Positions 24,161 through 35,009 of a stretch of 64,000 nt of DNA are shown in pieces (the stretch's first letter is position 1; each line of letters opens with the position of its first letter). The translations under genes and the position numbers were made by a program. The DNA is from Hydractinia symbiolongicarpus (taxonomy: Eukaryota; Cnidaria; Hydrozoa; Anthoathecata; Hydractiniidae), in NCBI RefSeq assembly GCF_029227915.1, contig NC_079876.1, positions 31,035,828 to 31,099,827 on the forward strand, read 5' to 3'. The notes under the pieces are model-generated. The model was not told where the DNA came from. It made no database searches and worked only from the letters and a program-made list of their open reading frames with translations.

Positions 24161-24520
24161 GGAATTGTTCAAACTCTGGCATCAGATATGGAAACTTTCT
24201 TCAGATTTCTAAATAATGCCGTCAAAATGGTCGCTACATACTCCACAACAAAAAATCTGTTTTTTTGTACTGTCTATCGCCAGCCAGGTAATCAAATCAA
24301 CAAATAAACTGTTGCTGAGTTGGAACAAGCGCTGACTAGTTTTACAACAGAGATCAATAAACTGAACCAGCTAACATCTCAGCTATTTCAACATCTCAGC
24401 CCAGACGGCTCGACTAATAATCAAAAATTATTGCCAAACATTCAAAAGTTTGCTGATATGTTTTCTCATAAAGATGGCAGCAAGCTGGACTTCACTTCAC
24501 CAATAACACTTTTTTAACGC
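24160..24520 (+). pseudogene. Decayed LINE-type endonuclease fragment
   Basis: Translations in several frames give FLNNAVKMV, then FCTVYRQPG, then ELEQALTSFTTEINKLN and HKDGSKLDF. This order resembles the apurinic-type endonuclease domain of non-LTR retrotransposons (YRQPG strand, then the long helix, then the DLLFTN strand). Stops and a deletion of the central GDFN segment make it non-functional. The assignment is from memory of the family. Confidence 0.4.
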
Positions 24521-27115
24521 ATCCACTACATACGAATCCCACTATCGATTACACACATTCTATTATTAAATTTCTATCACTATTTGAATAAAATGGATTT
24601 TAAACACGACACAACCCAAAGTTTTACAAGGTGCAATGCCTTAGACTTAAAAGAGAGCACCAATTCACACTAACGTAAAAATAATTTTAAAGTGAAGGAA
24701 TTTCAAAGTAAAACAGTAGATAACAATCTTGAAAACAGCCGATCTCTTGTACAACAACGTGAAGAAAACAAAGCAACACTTTGTCGATTTCAGCGCATGA
24801 AAATCAATCTAAAGCGTAGAAAACGACGCATAAACAAACTTTTAGCAAGGACCACATCGCCAACAAAATAAACTAAGCTTAAGACACTAACTTGCTTGCA
24901 TGCCACACAAGGCGGTAACCGGTCAGTAGATGGCACTAGATGGCACTAGATGGGCTGGCAACAATACATTTAAAGTGCGCTGGAGTGGAGACTCGTACCT
25001 GAAACCTTATGATTACAAGCTGATTTTAGTTTTATATTCTGCTCAATTTGACTGTGAGTTACAATTTTTAACAGTTGAAATAACTAGCTAACTAGCTATC
25101 GATGTTGTGACGAGGCATTCATTGCTATTTCTATTCCACGTGTTCGACTCCTCCTTGATTATCTCCGTGGCAAGAAAAAAGACATCGCTTCTAATAAAAA
25201 TAACTGTGATATTAACCAAATACTTACTACTCTTTTATATAGAAAGTAAACGAAGTTGAGGGCGTCTTGATAGTTTCGATATATATAGATGGATGTTTGA
25301 CATAGTGTGTACCATACAAAGTGTAAAACACCCAGTGAAGCGTTTTTGGTAGTGTTCTATTTTAAAGGGAAGTTTTTTCAAGGAATAGTCACTTAGCGTC
25401 TATTTAAATAATATTGTTTGTTTTAGCTAAAAAAATAGCCCACAACTACCAAAATTACAGATAAAATAAGTTCCATTTACGTTCAAAAATCAATTGCGAG
25501 TGACACCGGTTTGCCTACTTAGTACGGGTAAAACATATTACACATTCGTGTGTAGTGTTAACAGCAATGTACGCTTTCCTTACCTCCTACCCACCTTTAA
25601 GCCACAAAGAGCTGCATGAATATAATTAAACAAAAAACGGTCCAGCTAAAATAATCAATTTAATTTTTTTATAAGTTTTGTGACATTTGCAGAATTGTGC
25701 TGCAAAATAATTGTAAGCAAGGAAACAACCCTATAAAGTAGTAGCGGATAACAAAACACCTTAAATTGAAGGTGTATTAAATAATATAGATATTATCATG
25801 TCATGAACTAGTGAGTTTGTTTAATGATATGGTAATATCTATAATATTCTATGACAATGACTGAACAGATAAGTCATATTATTTTTTAGAGTTACTTAAC
25901 TACATTTTGACTTAATTGACTATTTAAAATTTTTATTACAGCCAATTGCATTTTCCTTTTTCGCTGGCTATGAGAGCTAGACATAGCTACTAATAATCCA
26001 AGCTTAGTATAAATGAGGTTGGTGCAGTTAGCCCAAAACAACGATAGTATTTAACGAAAACAACAAAGCAGTCATACTTTTTCTAAAACTTATATGACAC
26101 CTAGTAACGTTAAGTACAAAAAACTAGAAACGAATTACAAGCAAAATTGTGCGAATCGCTTTTTGCTTATTTACCATATACACATTATATCTTTGGAAGG
26201 AAAAAATCGATCATGGCAGTTTTATCATACTCCTGAAGCTCATAACGAATTTTATTCATTTTCCTTGTGAATGTTTTTTTCTCTCGATAGTTGATATATG
26301 TCAGTTTGCCTTCATTATTTATGATATAAAATCATGATTTTAGTAAAAGTTGCTCCTGGCGTTTTTGTATTTGCATAACAAAAGACAAGATACAAATTCA
26401 TATATTATGACTAGTCAGCTAGAAGTGTGTAATTTATTGAGTATTTTTTATAACGTCAACTGCACACAACACATTGTTTTTGAATTCCTATATCGGCTTG
26501 GACGCGAAATGATAACTAACTAGAAAGCTAAGAAGAAATAACAGTCACACTGTTTATAAAACTTGCCCGACACGTAAGTAACGATGAGTCGATTGAACGC
26601 CTTGAGCATCAAAGGTACGAAAAGCGAAAATAGGTTAATAACTTATATTTCTGTTACAGATTTTGCATACAGATAATTTATAACCAGAAGCATAGAAAAG
26701 AAATATGTCTTGCAAATACAAAATGGCGGAGTAAGAATTTGTAGACACAAGCTAATGAAGATCAAAAACTTTATGCAGAAATAAAACCGTGGTAGGTGTA
26801 TTAAACTCATTGACGGAACGAATTACAAACAATACTTTCTGAACAACTTTTGTATATTCATAACATAAACATTATATCTGTGAAACTTTGAACTTTCCTT
26901 GATCGTTGGAAAATTTTACCATTTTCCTTTTTTATTTTTGTGATGGAAATACGGATGGATTTCATAACCGAAGCTAAAAAGCAGTGCAAAGGCTATTAAT
27001 TTGCGTTTTATTTGTGTTTAACTCACTGACAACTATATTTTGTGTATATTATATTTTATATGTAATATATAACAATTTATTATATATTACATTTTACCGT
27101 AAAACCTCTAATGGG
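24521..27115. other. Gene-free stretch with one short open fragment
   Basis: A basic peptide frame near 24690-24870 (ending KRRKRRINKLLARTTSPTK) could be the tail of a retroelement protein related to the fragment just upstream. Otherwise AT-rich sequence with no gene. Confidence 0.35.
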
Positions 27116-27350
27116 AAATGATAACGGTAAATATTAACGGTAAATGGTAACGATGAATGGTAACAGCTTATGATTACGGTAAATGGTAACGATGAATGGT
27201 AACAGCTTATGATTACGGTAAATGGCAACGATAAATGGTAACAGCTTATGATTACGGTAAATGGCAACGATAAATGGTAACAGCTTATGATTACGGTAAA
27301 TGGCAACGATAAATGGTAACAGCTTATGATTACGGTAAATGGTAACAGTA
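27116..27350. repeat. 39-bp minisatellite
   Basis: About five and a half copies of a 39-base unit made of acggtaaatgg, taacgatgaatgg and taacagcttatgatt. Because 39 is a multiple of three, the reverse strand stays open and yields a 13-residue repeating peptide. That ORF is an artefact of the repeat. Confidence 0.85.
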
Positions 27351-27857
27351 AATTGAAACGAGAAAATAGTAATGGTAAATGGTAATGAACTTTTCTAATT
27401 CGTTCTTTTTTGTTCTGTTTTAGGCCTGTTTACTTCCTGTTAAAGTTAAAACTGTAAACTCTGTAGACGAAACAAGAAACAACTGAAAAAAATTATTTTG
27501 AGAACTTTTACTTCATAGTTAAACACATGAAGATTTTGGCACCAATTAAAACAACAAATTTATTTCAATTCTAATCAGGAAATTTGTATAGTTAACAGCA
27601 TTGTGAAGCCATTACGTCATGTGAAAGTACTATTCGGGTGGATTATAAGAAAGTTAATGCGGATGTTTACGCGTCTTAAATAGCTCAACCCTTTTGGCAA
27701 CTGACATAAAAATAGCAGTTAAAGACGTGTTTTTCAAAGCTTTATGTGGCTTCTTAGTTTATATTGTTATTTTATTATAACAGGTATTATGATATAATAT
27801 CATTTCAAAATCGTTAACAAAATTCAAAGTTAGTGCTTTTTTTTCTATATGTCACCG

Positions 27858-27900
27858 AATTTGATGACGTCATCACGAAAAATGCTGACGTCATCAAATT
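27858..27900. promoter_or_regulatory. Hairpin with two CRE palindromes
   Basis: A 15-bp perfect inverted repeat, aatttgatgacgtca against tgacgtcatcaaatt, encloses a 13-base loop. Each arm contains TGACGTCA, the consensus cAMP-response element bound by CREB/ATF factors. It lies 3' of receptor gene B. A regulatory role is inference only; it may simply be a small foldback element. Confidence 0.4.
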
Positions 27901-28435
27901 TTTTTTCATCAAATTGTTTATTAATACCCGGGCAATACTTGTGGTACGTTTCAAGCCCAACGGACAACAATTGTAGAAATTATACAAGAGGGTCGAATCA
28001 GTCCACCACCACCCCCCCCCCACCCTACCCCCAGCATTGAGGAGCCCCTAAAAGACCAAGCAGGAATAAGGTTAACTTTTTTAAAAATATGAAAACCCTC
28101 CTGCAGTAATATTTTCTAGAAGTGTTATCACTCATTCAACTGGGGTAACAGGAGAGAACATACATATCTACAAGATACAAAATTATATCATATCCCAGGG
28201 CATCAATCTACACAATACAAGTTTCAAGCACCAATTGGATCGTTTTGCAAGTACTGAAATAAACTTACTCGTTTTACTCTCGGTATGTGAAAATACAGCA
28301 AAGCTGCGCTACAGATTTCAAAGGAGGACGTAAACAGTGGAAATTTGAATAGAATTGAAATGGACATTGCTTAGATGTACCTTTTTTCTTTTTAAGCCTC
28401 CTTGTTATAACTTATATTGAAATAAAAATAAGAAA

Positions 28436-29419
28436 TCATACAATGTCAACACGTATTAAGTGATTGGTCAATGAACCATTGGTATGCATGCTTGACATGG
28501 AACAGGACGGTTGCACTTTTATCTGAACCTCAGAATCATTTACACTAAGTTTTTCCATCTCCTCACTTTGGAATCCATTAGCATTATTTTTGTTTATTCT
28601 TTTTTCTAAAAATCTTCCGATCATTATCCCTGTGATCAAACAAATAAATAACAGTACAGTTGCAACCGCAACAATGATAGAAATTGTGTTGTTGATCAAC
28701 TTTTTAACATCGTGCGGTGGTTCGCATTGTGTCTTCGTGGTAATGCACGATTCGGTAAAACCTGTGTAGGAAAATACATTTTTAACGCAAATTAGATATA
28801 CCTTGCATTTTTTAAGGTTTTTTTCAGTGTATGAACAACCATTGGAGCATTCTGTAAACTTTTGCAATTCTTTGTAAATAACTTCCGCTTTGTAATGTTC
28901 TTTCATTTTGATGTCTGTCCAAGAGATATGCAAATTTTCATCATCCCATTTATTTGTATACCAACGGATTGTAGTTGAATTCTTTGTGGAAACTGCTGTT
29001 AAGTTTTTAATCTCATGATCATCGTGACAACTGAAGGTGCTTTCATAGTAGTTTTCATGTACAGTGTCTTGTAAATGTAGCGAGTTATTTCCACGATGCA
29101 AAACAAGCCTTTTAACAATATAATCATCATCGCTCCATGTATATATATCTCCAATTCTACAATTTAACGTGTAATTTGTTTGATGTATTCTATGAAACGT
29201 ACAAGTTGTGTAGTTCGCCCACCCTCCCCAACTTTTGGGTTTCATTGTAATCATCATTCGTGTATTTTCTTTTGAATACAACATTTTATCATCAAATGAG
29301 ATATTTAAGTGTAAATGATGATCTTCCATCACAAAACAAAATATATTTTCATATCGCGCTTCCACGTGTATTGAAATGTACAACAATAACAATGTTGCAA
29401 ATAAACTTTTGGATGACAT
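28436..29419 (-). CDS. Type I membrane receptor-like protein, copy B (327 residues)
   Basis: Paralogue of the gene at 21774. An in-frame ATG at 29455 would add 12 residues, but the ATG at 29419 is conserved with copy A, opens directly into the signal peptide and sits behind the same ttttttag acceptor-like sequence, so I prefer it. Same plan: signal peptide, two beta-sandwich-like ectodomain segments, transmembrane helix (ISIIVAVATVLLFICLITGI), cytoplasmic tail. The first 160 residues are almost identical to copy A, while the membrane-proximal half and tail are only about half identical. Unlike A, the tail has no tyrosine and ends RVDIV, which could be a PDZ ligand. Both tails keep a DSE(I/V)Q motif. 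Function unknown. Confidence 0.75.
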   Translation of the reverse strand: MSSKSLFATLLLLYISIHVEARYENIFCFVMEDHHLHLNISFDDKMLYSKENTRMMITMKPKSWGGWANYTTCTFHRIHQTNYTLNCRIGDIYTWSDDDYIVKRLVLHRGNNSLHLQDTVHENYYESTFSCHDDHEIKNLTAVSTKNSTTIRWYTNKWDDENLHISWTDIKMKEHYKAEVIYKELQKFTECSNGCSYTEKNLKKCKVYLICVKNVFSYTGFTESCITTKTQCEPPHDVKKLINNTISIIVAVATVLLFICLITGIMIGRFLEKRINKNNANGFQSEEMEKLSVNDSEVQIKVQPSCSMSSMHTNGSLTNHLIRVDIV

Positions 29420-29455
29420 TCTAAAAAAATAAATAAAACCAAGAAATATATGCAT

Positions 29456-30587
29456 ATTTCACAAATTTTTATTAGAACATATATGCTGAGTTTAAGTGTA
29501 TAGTTTCTATACAATTTCTAAATTTTGAAAGGATTTAAGGCATAATTAAAAACAAAAACATAACAAAAAAGACATTGTTGCGTCGTGTTCTTCTAATCTC
29601 ATCTTCATTAAACGCGTACAATAAGCAGAAATTGCATTCTAATTTGTTGAATATCAAGACTTATCCACTCATGATAACGCCATTATTCACGAATCCTAGT
29701 TGAGTACAATATCGTCTTTCAAAACCATGTACTAACATCATATAATCTCCTTTTTGCAACTGCTGTCTGTTCAATGTACTTGCGTACGACAGAAATAAAA
29801 AGATTTTGATGTATCTCACCTGGATAAAAAAATGAAGACTCGCTAGAGGAAAGGAAGGGATCTAATCTAAGTAACAAATAGCACTTCCCCTATCTTGCAA
29901 GCATTCGGCTTTAAGCTTATATCTAACTACGTTGGTAGTTCTTTTATACTTTCTTACCAAAGTAGGCGGAACATGTGAGTGACGTTACGGTGTCAATAAA
30001 AATCCGTTTTAACACATTCAACCTCATTCTCCGTAGGATGTTCCCACTTAATGATATTCTCATATGAAAGACATATTCATCAACATCCTTCTCCATGTAA
30101 CAGACCCCACAAAGATGTATTCTCTGAGAATCAATTTGTGACTCAAAGAGGAAATGATTATTTCTTAACAAACAGATTCTGCATGAATTTGCTCGAGATA
30201 AAGATAAAACGCCTTTGTTATACACGCTGTTCTACAAACGTTTTTATAAGTAACACAGAGTTTGGCTAAGGTTCGATGTGGCTACATTTTCTCTCGTATA
30301 AGCTTACTTCTTCATGATGGTTACACTTTGGTGGTTAACTATCTACAACTAAAACAGAATTAACTTACTCTCTAGCTCAGTCAGGATATTGCCAGCGGAA
30401 ATAAAACTTTTTGTTTAATACTTTTCATAGAAAATATAAACAAAGTTGATTCGGAAGCTATTGCTGTTTTTACTATTTCCTGTTTTTTATAACTTATTTC
30501 CAAAAATATTTTGTACATCATTTTTTCACAAATTTCAATTTCAAGTTTAGCACACATTTAATTTGCGCAGATTGTTTACATGTAATA
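29456..30587. promoter_or_regulatory. Upstream region of receptor B, duplicated with the gene
   Basis: No coding sequence. Several blocks here are repeated, inverted, upstream of pseudogene C (35010-35830), so a presumptive promoter was copied with the gene. Short ORFs in this stretch are not supported. Confidence 0.45.
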
Positions 30588-30975
30588 CACCTTTCCCGAG
30601 ACCATGAGTCATACTTTTTTTAAACTCGTATAATATGAATACCATATTTGAATTCAGCATAGTTTGTTTAATTTATGTGTAAAAGTTTAACTTGATACGC
30701 CAACGGAAAGTGCTATTTTGAGGAGATATACATCACAGTTAAAGTCTTCTTAATGCTCAAGTTACCATGTCCCGCCTCGTTTTCAAAAAGAGGTTGGACG
30801 TGCCACAAATCTTTAAATTAGAATAGCAGGTTGTTTACTTGCTGCATTGTTTCGAAATTTTCTTTGTTTATGACATTTTTGATAAGGAATTCAAATCTGT
30901 TGTCCGTTTTTCATAAAACTCAACAGAAAAAGTTGCGGCACATCAAAAGAATAAGTCTCGGGAAAGGTGTATTAC
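30588..30975. mobile_element. MITE with about 20-bp perfect TIRs (copy 1)
   Basis: taatacacctttcccgaga near 30590 is inverted exactly at the right end near 30955-30973. The unit is about 388 bp and has no gene. A diverged second copy lies 575 bases downstream. Confidence 0.65.
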
Positions 30976-31159
30976 TAAAAAAGAAGAGTTATAAACGCCT
31001 CAAACTTTCAATGGTTTGACTAGCGTTTTCAAAAGCTTCATCAATATTGATTAACACAACACAGATTAGCGATGGCATCCAAATTTACGATTAATTACAT
31101 TTTTTGTATGTTGTTTTTCTAATTTCGCGCGATCTAATATCAGCAGTCCTTCTAAAAAT

Positions 31160-31553
31160 AATACACGTTTCCCGAATTCATGTTTTTTTAAATTTTGGAA
31201 TTTTGATGTTTTGACCTTAACATTATATTCAGCACCAGTAAATTGGTGTGTGTATAAATTTTCAACTTAATCCGACATTGGAAAGTGCTGTTTTGGTGGC
31301 ATCATGGTTACGGTGAAAGCCTTCTTAATTTTCGACTTTACTAATAAGCCTCATCTTCGAGCAAAGGTTAATTAGTACAAAATTAAAAAAACTGTTGTAG
31401 CAGGTTGTTTGTTTGATGTATGAATATGAAAATTTCACTATTTATCAATTTTCATGTGCAGATTTCGAGAACTACATTCATTTTCTTTAAAAAAGTTGAG
31501 AAAGAGCTGCGGCACATCAAAGAAAATAAATTCGAGAAAGGTGTATTGCTCGC
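31160..31553. mobile_element. MITE copy 2 of the same family
   Basis: Diverged copy of 30588-30975 in the same orientation. Ends read aatacacgtttcccgaattc and ttcgagaaaggtgtatt. Interior words such as ggaaagtgctgtttt, agcaggttgtttg and gcggcacatcaaa are shared at a constant offset of about 575. Confidence 0.6.
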
Positions 31554-34500
31554 GCACATTCAATTTACGCACAGTCAAACGCGAGTTAGTATTTTAGTAA
31601 AGATACGGCACGAAGATTTCATAATTTAATGTAGATATCACCAGTTTCTTAGTTCTTAATAGATTTGAGCTTCATGTTGCGTAAAAATGTTGCTTATAAA
31701 AAGGAATATATTTCAATATATTTGTTTGTTTTGAGATAAAAATTCGACGCAACAAAGCTTACTTTTGTTTTTAAACCCCAACCCCCTACGCTAACTGTAC
31801 GCCCAGTGAAACCTCAACCTGAAATTAAACTAACCTGAAGGAATTTTCTAACAACTTTTCTAACTATCTACCTATCTACCTTGGATCTGATATCTATATT
31901 TTATCCAAGCCAACTTAGCTACACTTCTTTTAGGCGCAACACACACAAATTCAAATAAATTTATAAAGAGAGAATCCTATGACAAGTACTCCTCGTCAAA
32001 GTAGATCGCTTTAAACGAATACATTAAATAATAAAGAAAATACAACAGCAGTTCTGTTTCTAAGTAAAACAGCTAATTAGACAAATCTGGATTTCCACGA
32101 ACCTTTTTAGAACCGAGAAATAGAAGTCTTTATCCAAAAAAATCCACGTTTCAAAAATTCTTCTGCGTCCTTTGGGTTTAACTACGAAGTGAACAAATTC
32201 TTCTGAATCTGGCTTAAATCTTAATTTTATTTATATGTCTTAAAGTACTCAATATGCTTACTCAGCTAATCAAAGAACAGATAACGTGATCCCCCACTTT
32301 ACTTTGAACATTGTACACTTTATTTGTCATCTGGGCATGTCCAATTTGTCACAATGACACGCGTGTCATTTATTAACGTCATCTTCAAGCCATTAGTCAG
32401 TAAATTAACATACAGGAAAATGATCTCGGAGTAACAAAAGTTAATTATTACGTCAACGGGGAGTTCTTGTTGTTAATACCATGAGCTTTTAAAATTACTA
32501 CGGGACTTCCCTATGTGAGCGAATACATTATCATGTAAGCAAAATTGGTTCGTAATTTAAATCACGAGGTCAGGTATATGACTGTGTCTGAAGAGATTAC
32601 TGTATCCTAGTAAAGTCCATATGTCGTTTATAGCGTATTGAACTTAGGAAACTGATTTCTAAGCACCAAATTAAAAGTCCTAGCATAACGCAACAATTGA
32701 ATAGCTGTTTGATTTAAATGTATAGTAATTTTGAATCATATTTTTGACGATAACAATTTAAAGAATGTTGCTAAGAGAATTTTTTTTAAAGTTTTTACAT
32801 GTTATTACATATTACGTATTACCACTTCTTTACGTTAAGTATTCGCTTTTAAAGCTTTGCCTCACAAGACTTCGGTATTTCATAGTTTTTTTGCTATCTC
32901 TCTCTTCAGTGAAAATTATTGTTTTGTCTCGTTAATCCGAGTATTTTGTTTGGTTAGTCCGACTGGTGAGTTGCATTTATTTGTACGGTACAGTACGGTT
33001 CATTAAAGTGTGTCTAACAATTCTCTTCGGTGGAAATTGTTTTTTAATTGCACTCAAGAAAAACTCTCACGCTCAAACCACATGCATTTAAGTAGTTTTG
33101 GAACCTTTCTTAATCTTGTTAATCAAATCTTAATGAAAATCTGATTGAGGTTTTATCGAACACATAGGATGAACATACGCTAAACGGGATCTCTTGCGTT
33201 CGATTAGAGAGGTTGCATTTTTCGTGCCTTTGTCAAACTGGTATTAGAAATGTTTTCGTGCCTATCGTTAGACTTTGAAGTTTTCCGTTATGTATATAAA
33301 ATACATAATAATTGGTAGGGTATAAATAAAAATCGGCAAAACGCAAAGCATGGTATTATGGAAATGCGCTTTTTTCCTAATTCTGTAAAAAAAACTTAAA
33401 CTGTCTTTACACCAGTCGAGTAACACACCAAGAATAGCAACTTTCTATACTTCTGCTTGAATCGTTTTTATTATTTACGCTTTTTTAGTTAATTTTTATT
33501 ATTTTGTTGTAGGTCGACATCAGCTTTTAGCTGCCACTGCCTGCTTTACAAAATAAATTAGTAATGGTAGTGGTAGTAGCAGTAGTAGTAATGTTCGAAT
33601 CTCGTTAACTAATTTTTTAACAATCTTTAAATTTTAACAAACTCATGTTATATTTAATTGTTGTAAAATTAGTGTCATTAGTACAAAGGTCGTTGTGGCA
33701 TTCAAAGTGTTTTGTTGTTAAGTTATATTCCCTGCAAAGTTGTCGTGGCTACTTTTTAAATGTTAAAACAAGTGATAATGCAGGCAGAGATTACTTTATT
33801 AATCATATTTATACAGGTTTACATCTTCAGTATGATATAATATATCTGCACTGTTATCAACGAGTGACCTGTTAAAACAAAAATAAACAAAGTAAACAAA
33901 AAGCCAAAAATTGTTTTTTGTGTTAAATAATATATATAAAATTATGAGAATGTTAGAAAAGAAAAAGAAAAGAAAATAAGAATCAAATAGCAGACTATGA
34001 ACAGAAAATTAGCAAAAATATTTGTAACTTAGACAACCTTAGCATAGAAACATGCTGTTAGCATAAAGTGCAAGAATAAATAATAATTTACTTTTTTTAT
34101 TATTTTTCGTTGATCTTAATATTACTATTATAATTAATTCCTCTTACTCACATTTTTCAACTTCCTTGAAATGGATTTAAGTTTCAACTAGTGGAAAATA
34201 GTCGGTACAAGAACACCAGAAACGGAAAAAATATCCATGTTGTTATTAAAAACAATATCCGCACGTTTAGATCATATAAAAATTTAAACCCTTCCTGGCG
34301 GATTAAAGCGAAAAAACAAATTTCCAACTATCTGTTGTTAGCAATAACAATAATTAGATTCACATATTATTAATCTTTTAGAAAAGAAAGTTTTAATTTT
34401 AACTTTGTTTGTCTTGCTAAAATAACGATGTCTCGACGACCTTGGTGAATTGCAACGGGCCCTGAAATTTTGCTTGGTTCAAGTGCATTTTGTGGGAAAA

Positions 34501-35009
34501 CTGTATTGAGAAATGTTGTCTTTCTACAAGTTAAGAAAAAGATTCAGAAATTTGCACTTTAAACTTTGTATGTGGTTATAAGTGTTAAACTGTGAAGCTG
34601 GTGGCAATTTCACACAACAAAATTGGTCGGGGGGTAAGTGGGGAGGGGGTAGTTAAAGAAACCTGTTTTACAGTAGCAGCTGTATATTTAAAAATTCAGG
34701 GAAAAAAGAAGCTGGGAATTCTCGCTGATATAATAGTCAAATTTAATCCAAGATAATTTTCCTGTGTGTTAGATCAACATAGATTAACCGCTACAAGATT
34801 ACGTTATAAGGAGAGTAACTACGAAGGTGTGGATAAAACGTAGCTGCCAGATCCTGATTAGATCTTAATTGATTTTTTTTGTGTGTGAATATACGAAGCT
34901 CAAATCTATTAAAACGAAGAAACAGGAAATTGACAGGTCAACGTTGAGTCTGTTCATCGCAAATGAAAAATTTAAAAGTTATTTAATTTCTTTGATGTGC
35001 TCATAACGC
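31554..35009. other. Spacer between the inverted duplication arms
   Basis: About 3.5 kb without a recognisable gene or RNA. A short (gta)n-like run is at about 33560-33590. AT-rich throughout. Confidence 0.45.

Larger units (their letters stand above)
27490..30570. repeat. Left arm of a decayed inverted segmental duplication
   Basis: Blocks here recur inverted in 35010-37390. Anchors: the stretch around 27525-27690 (acatgaagattttggcacca, then gtttacgc) matches 37200-37380. The receptor B gene body matches pseudogene C. The upstream blocks around 29590, 30060-30290 and 30530-30570 match 35690, 35170-35400 and 35010-35060. Arm order and orientation are consistent throughout. Confidence 0.7.

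Noticed and set aside
27094-27306. 70-residue minus-strand ORF with 13-residue repeats
   Set aside because: Artefact of the 39-bp minisatellite, whose length is a multiple of three.
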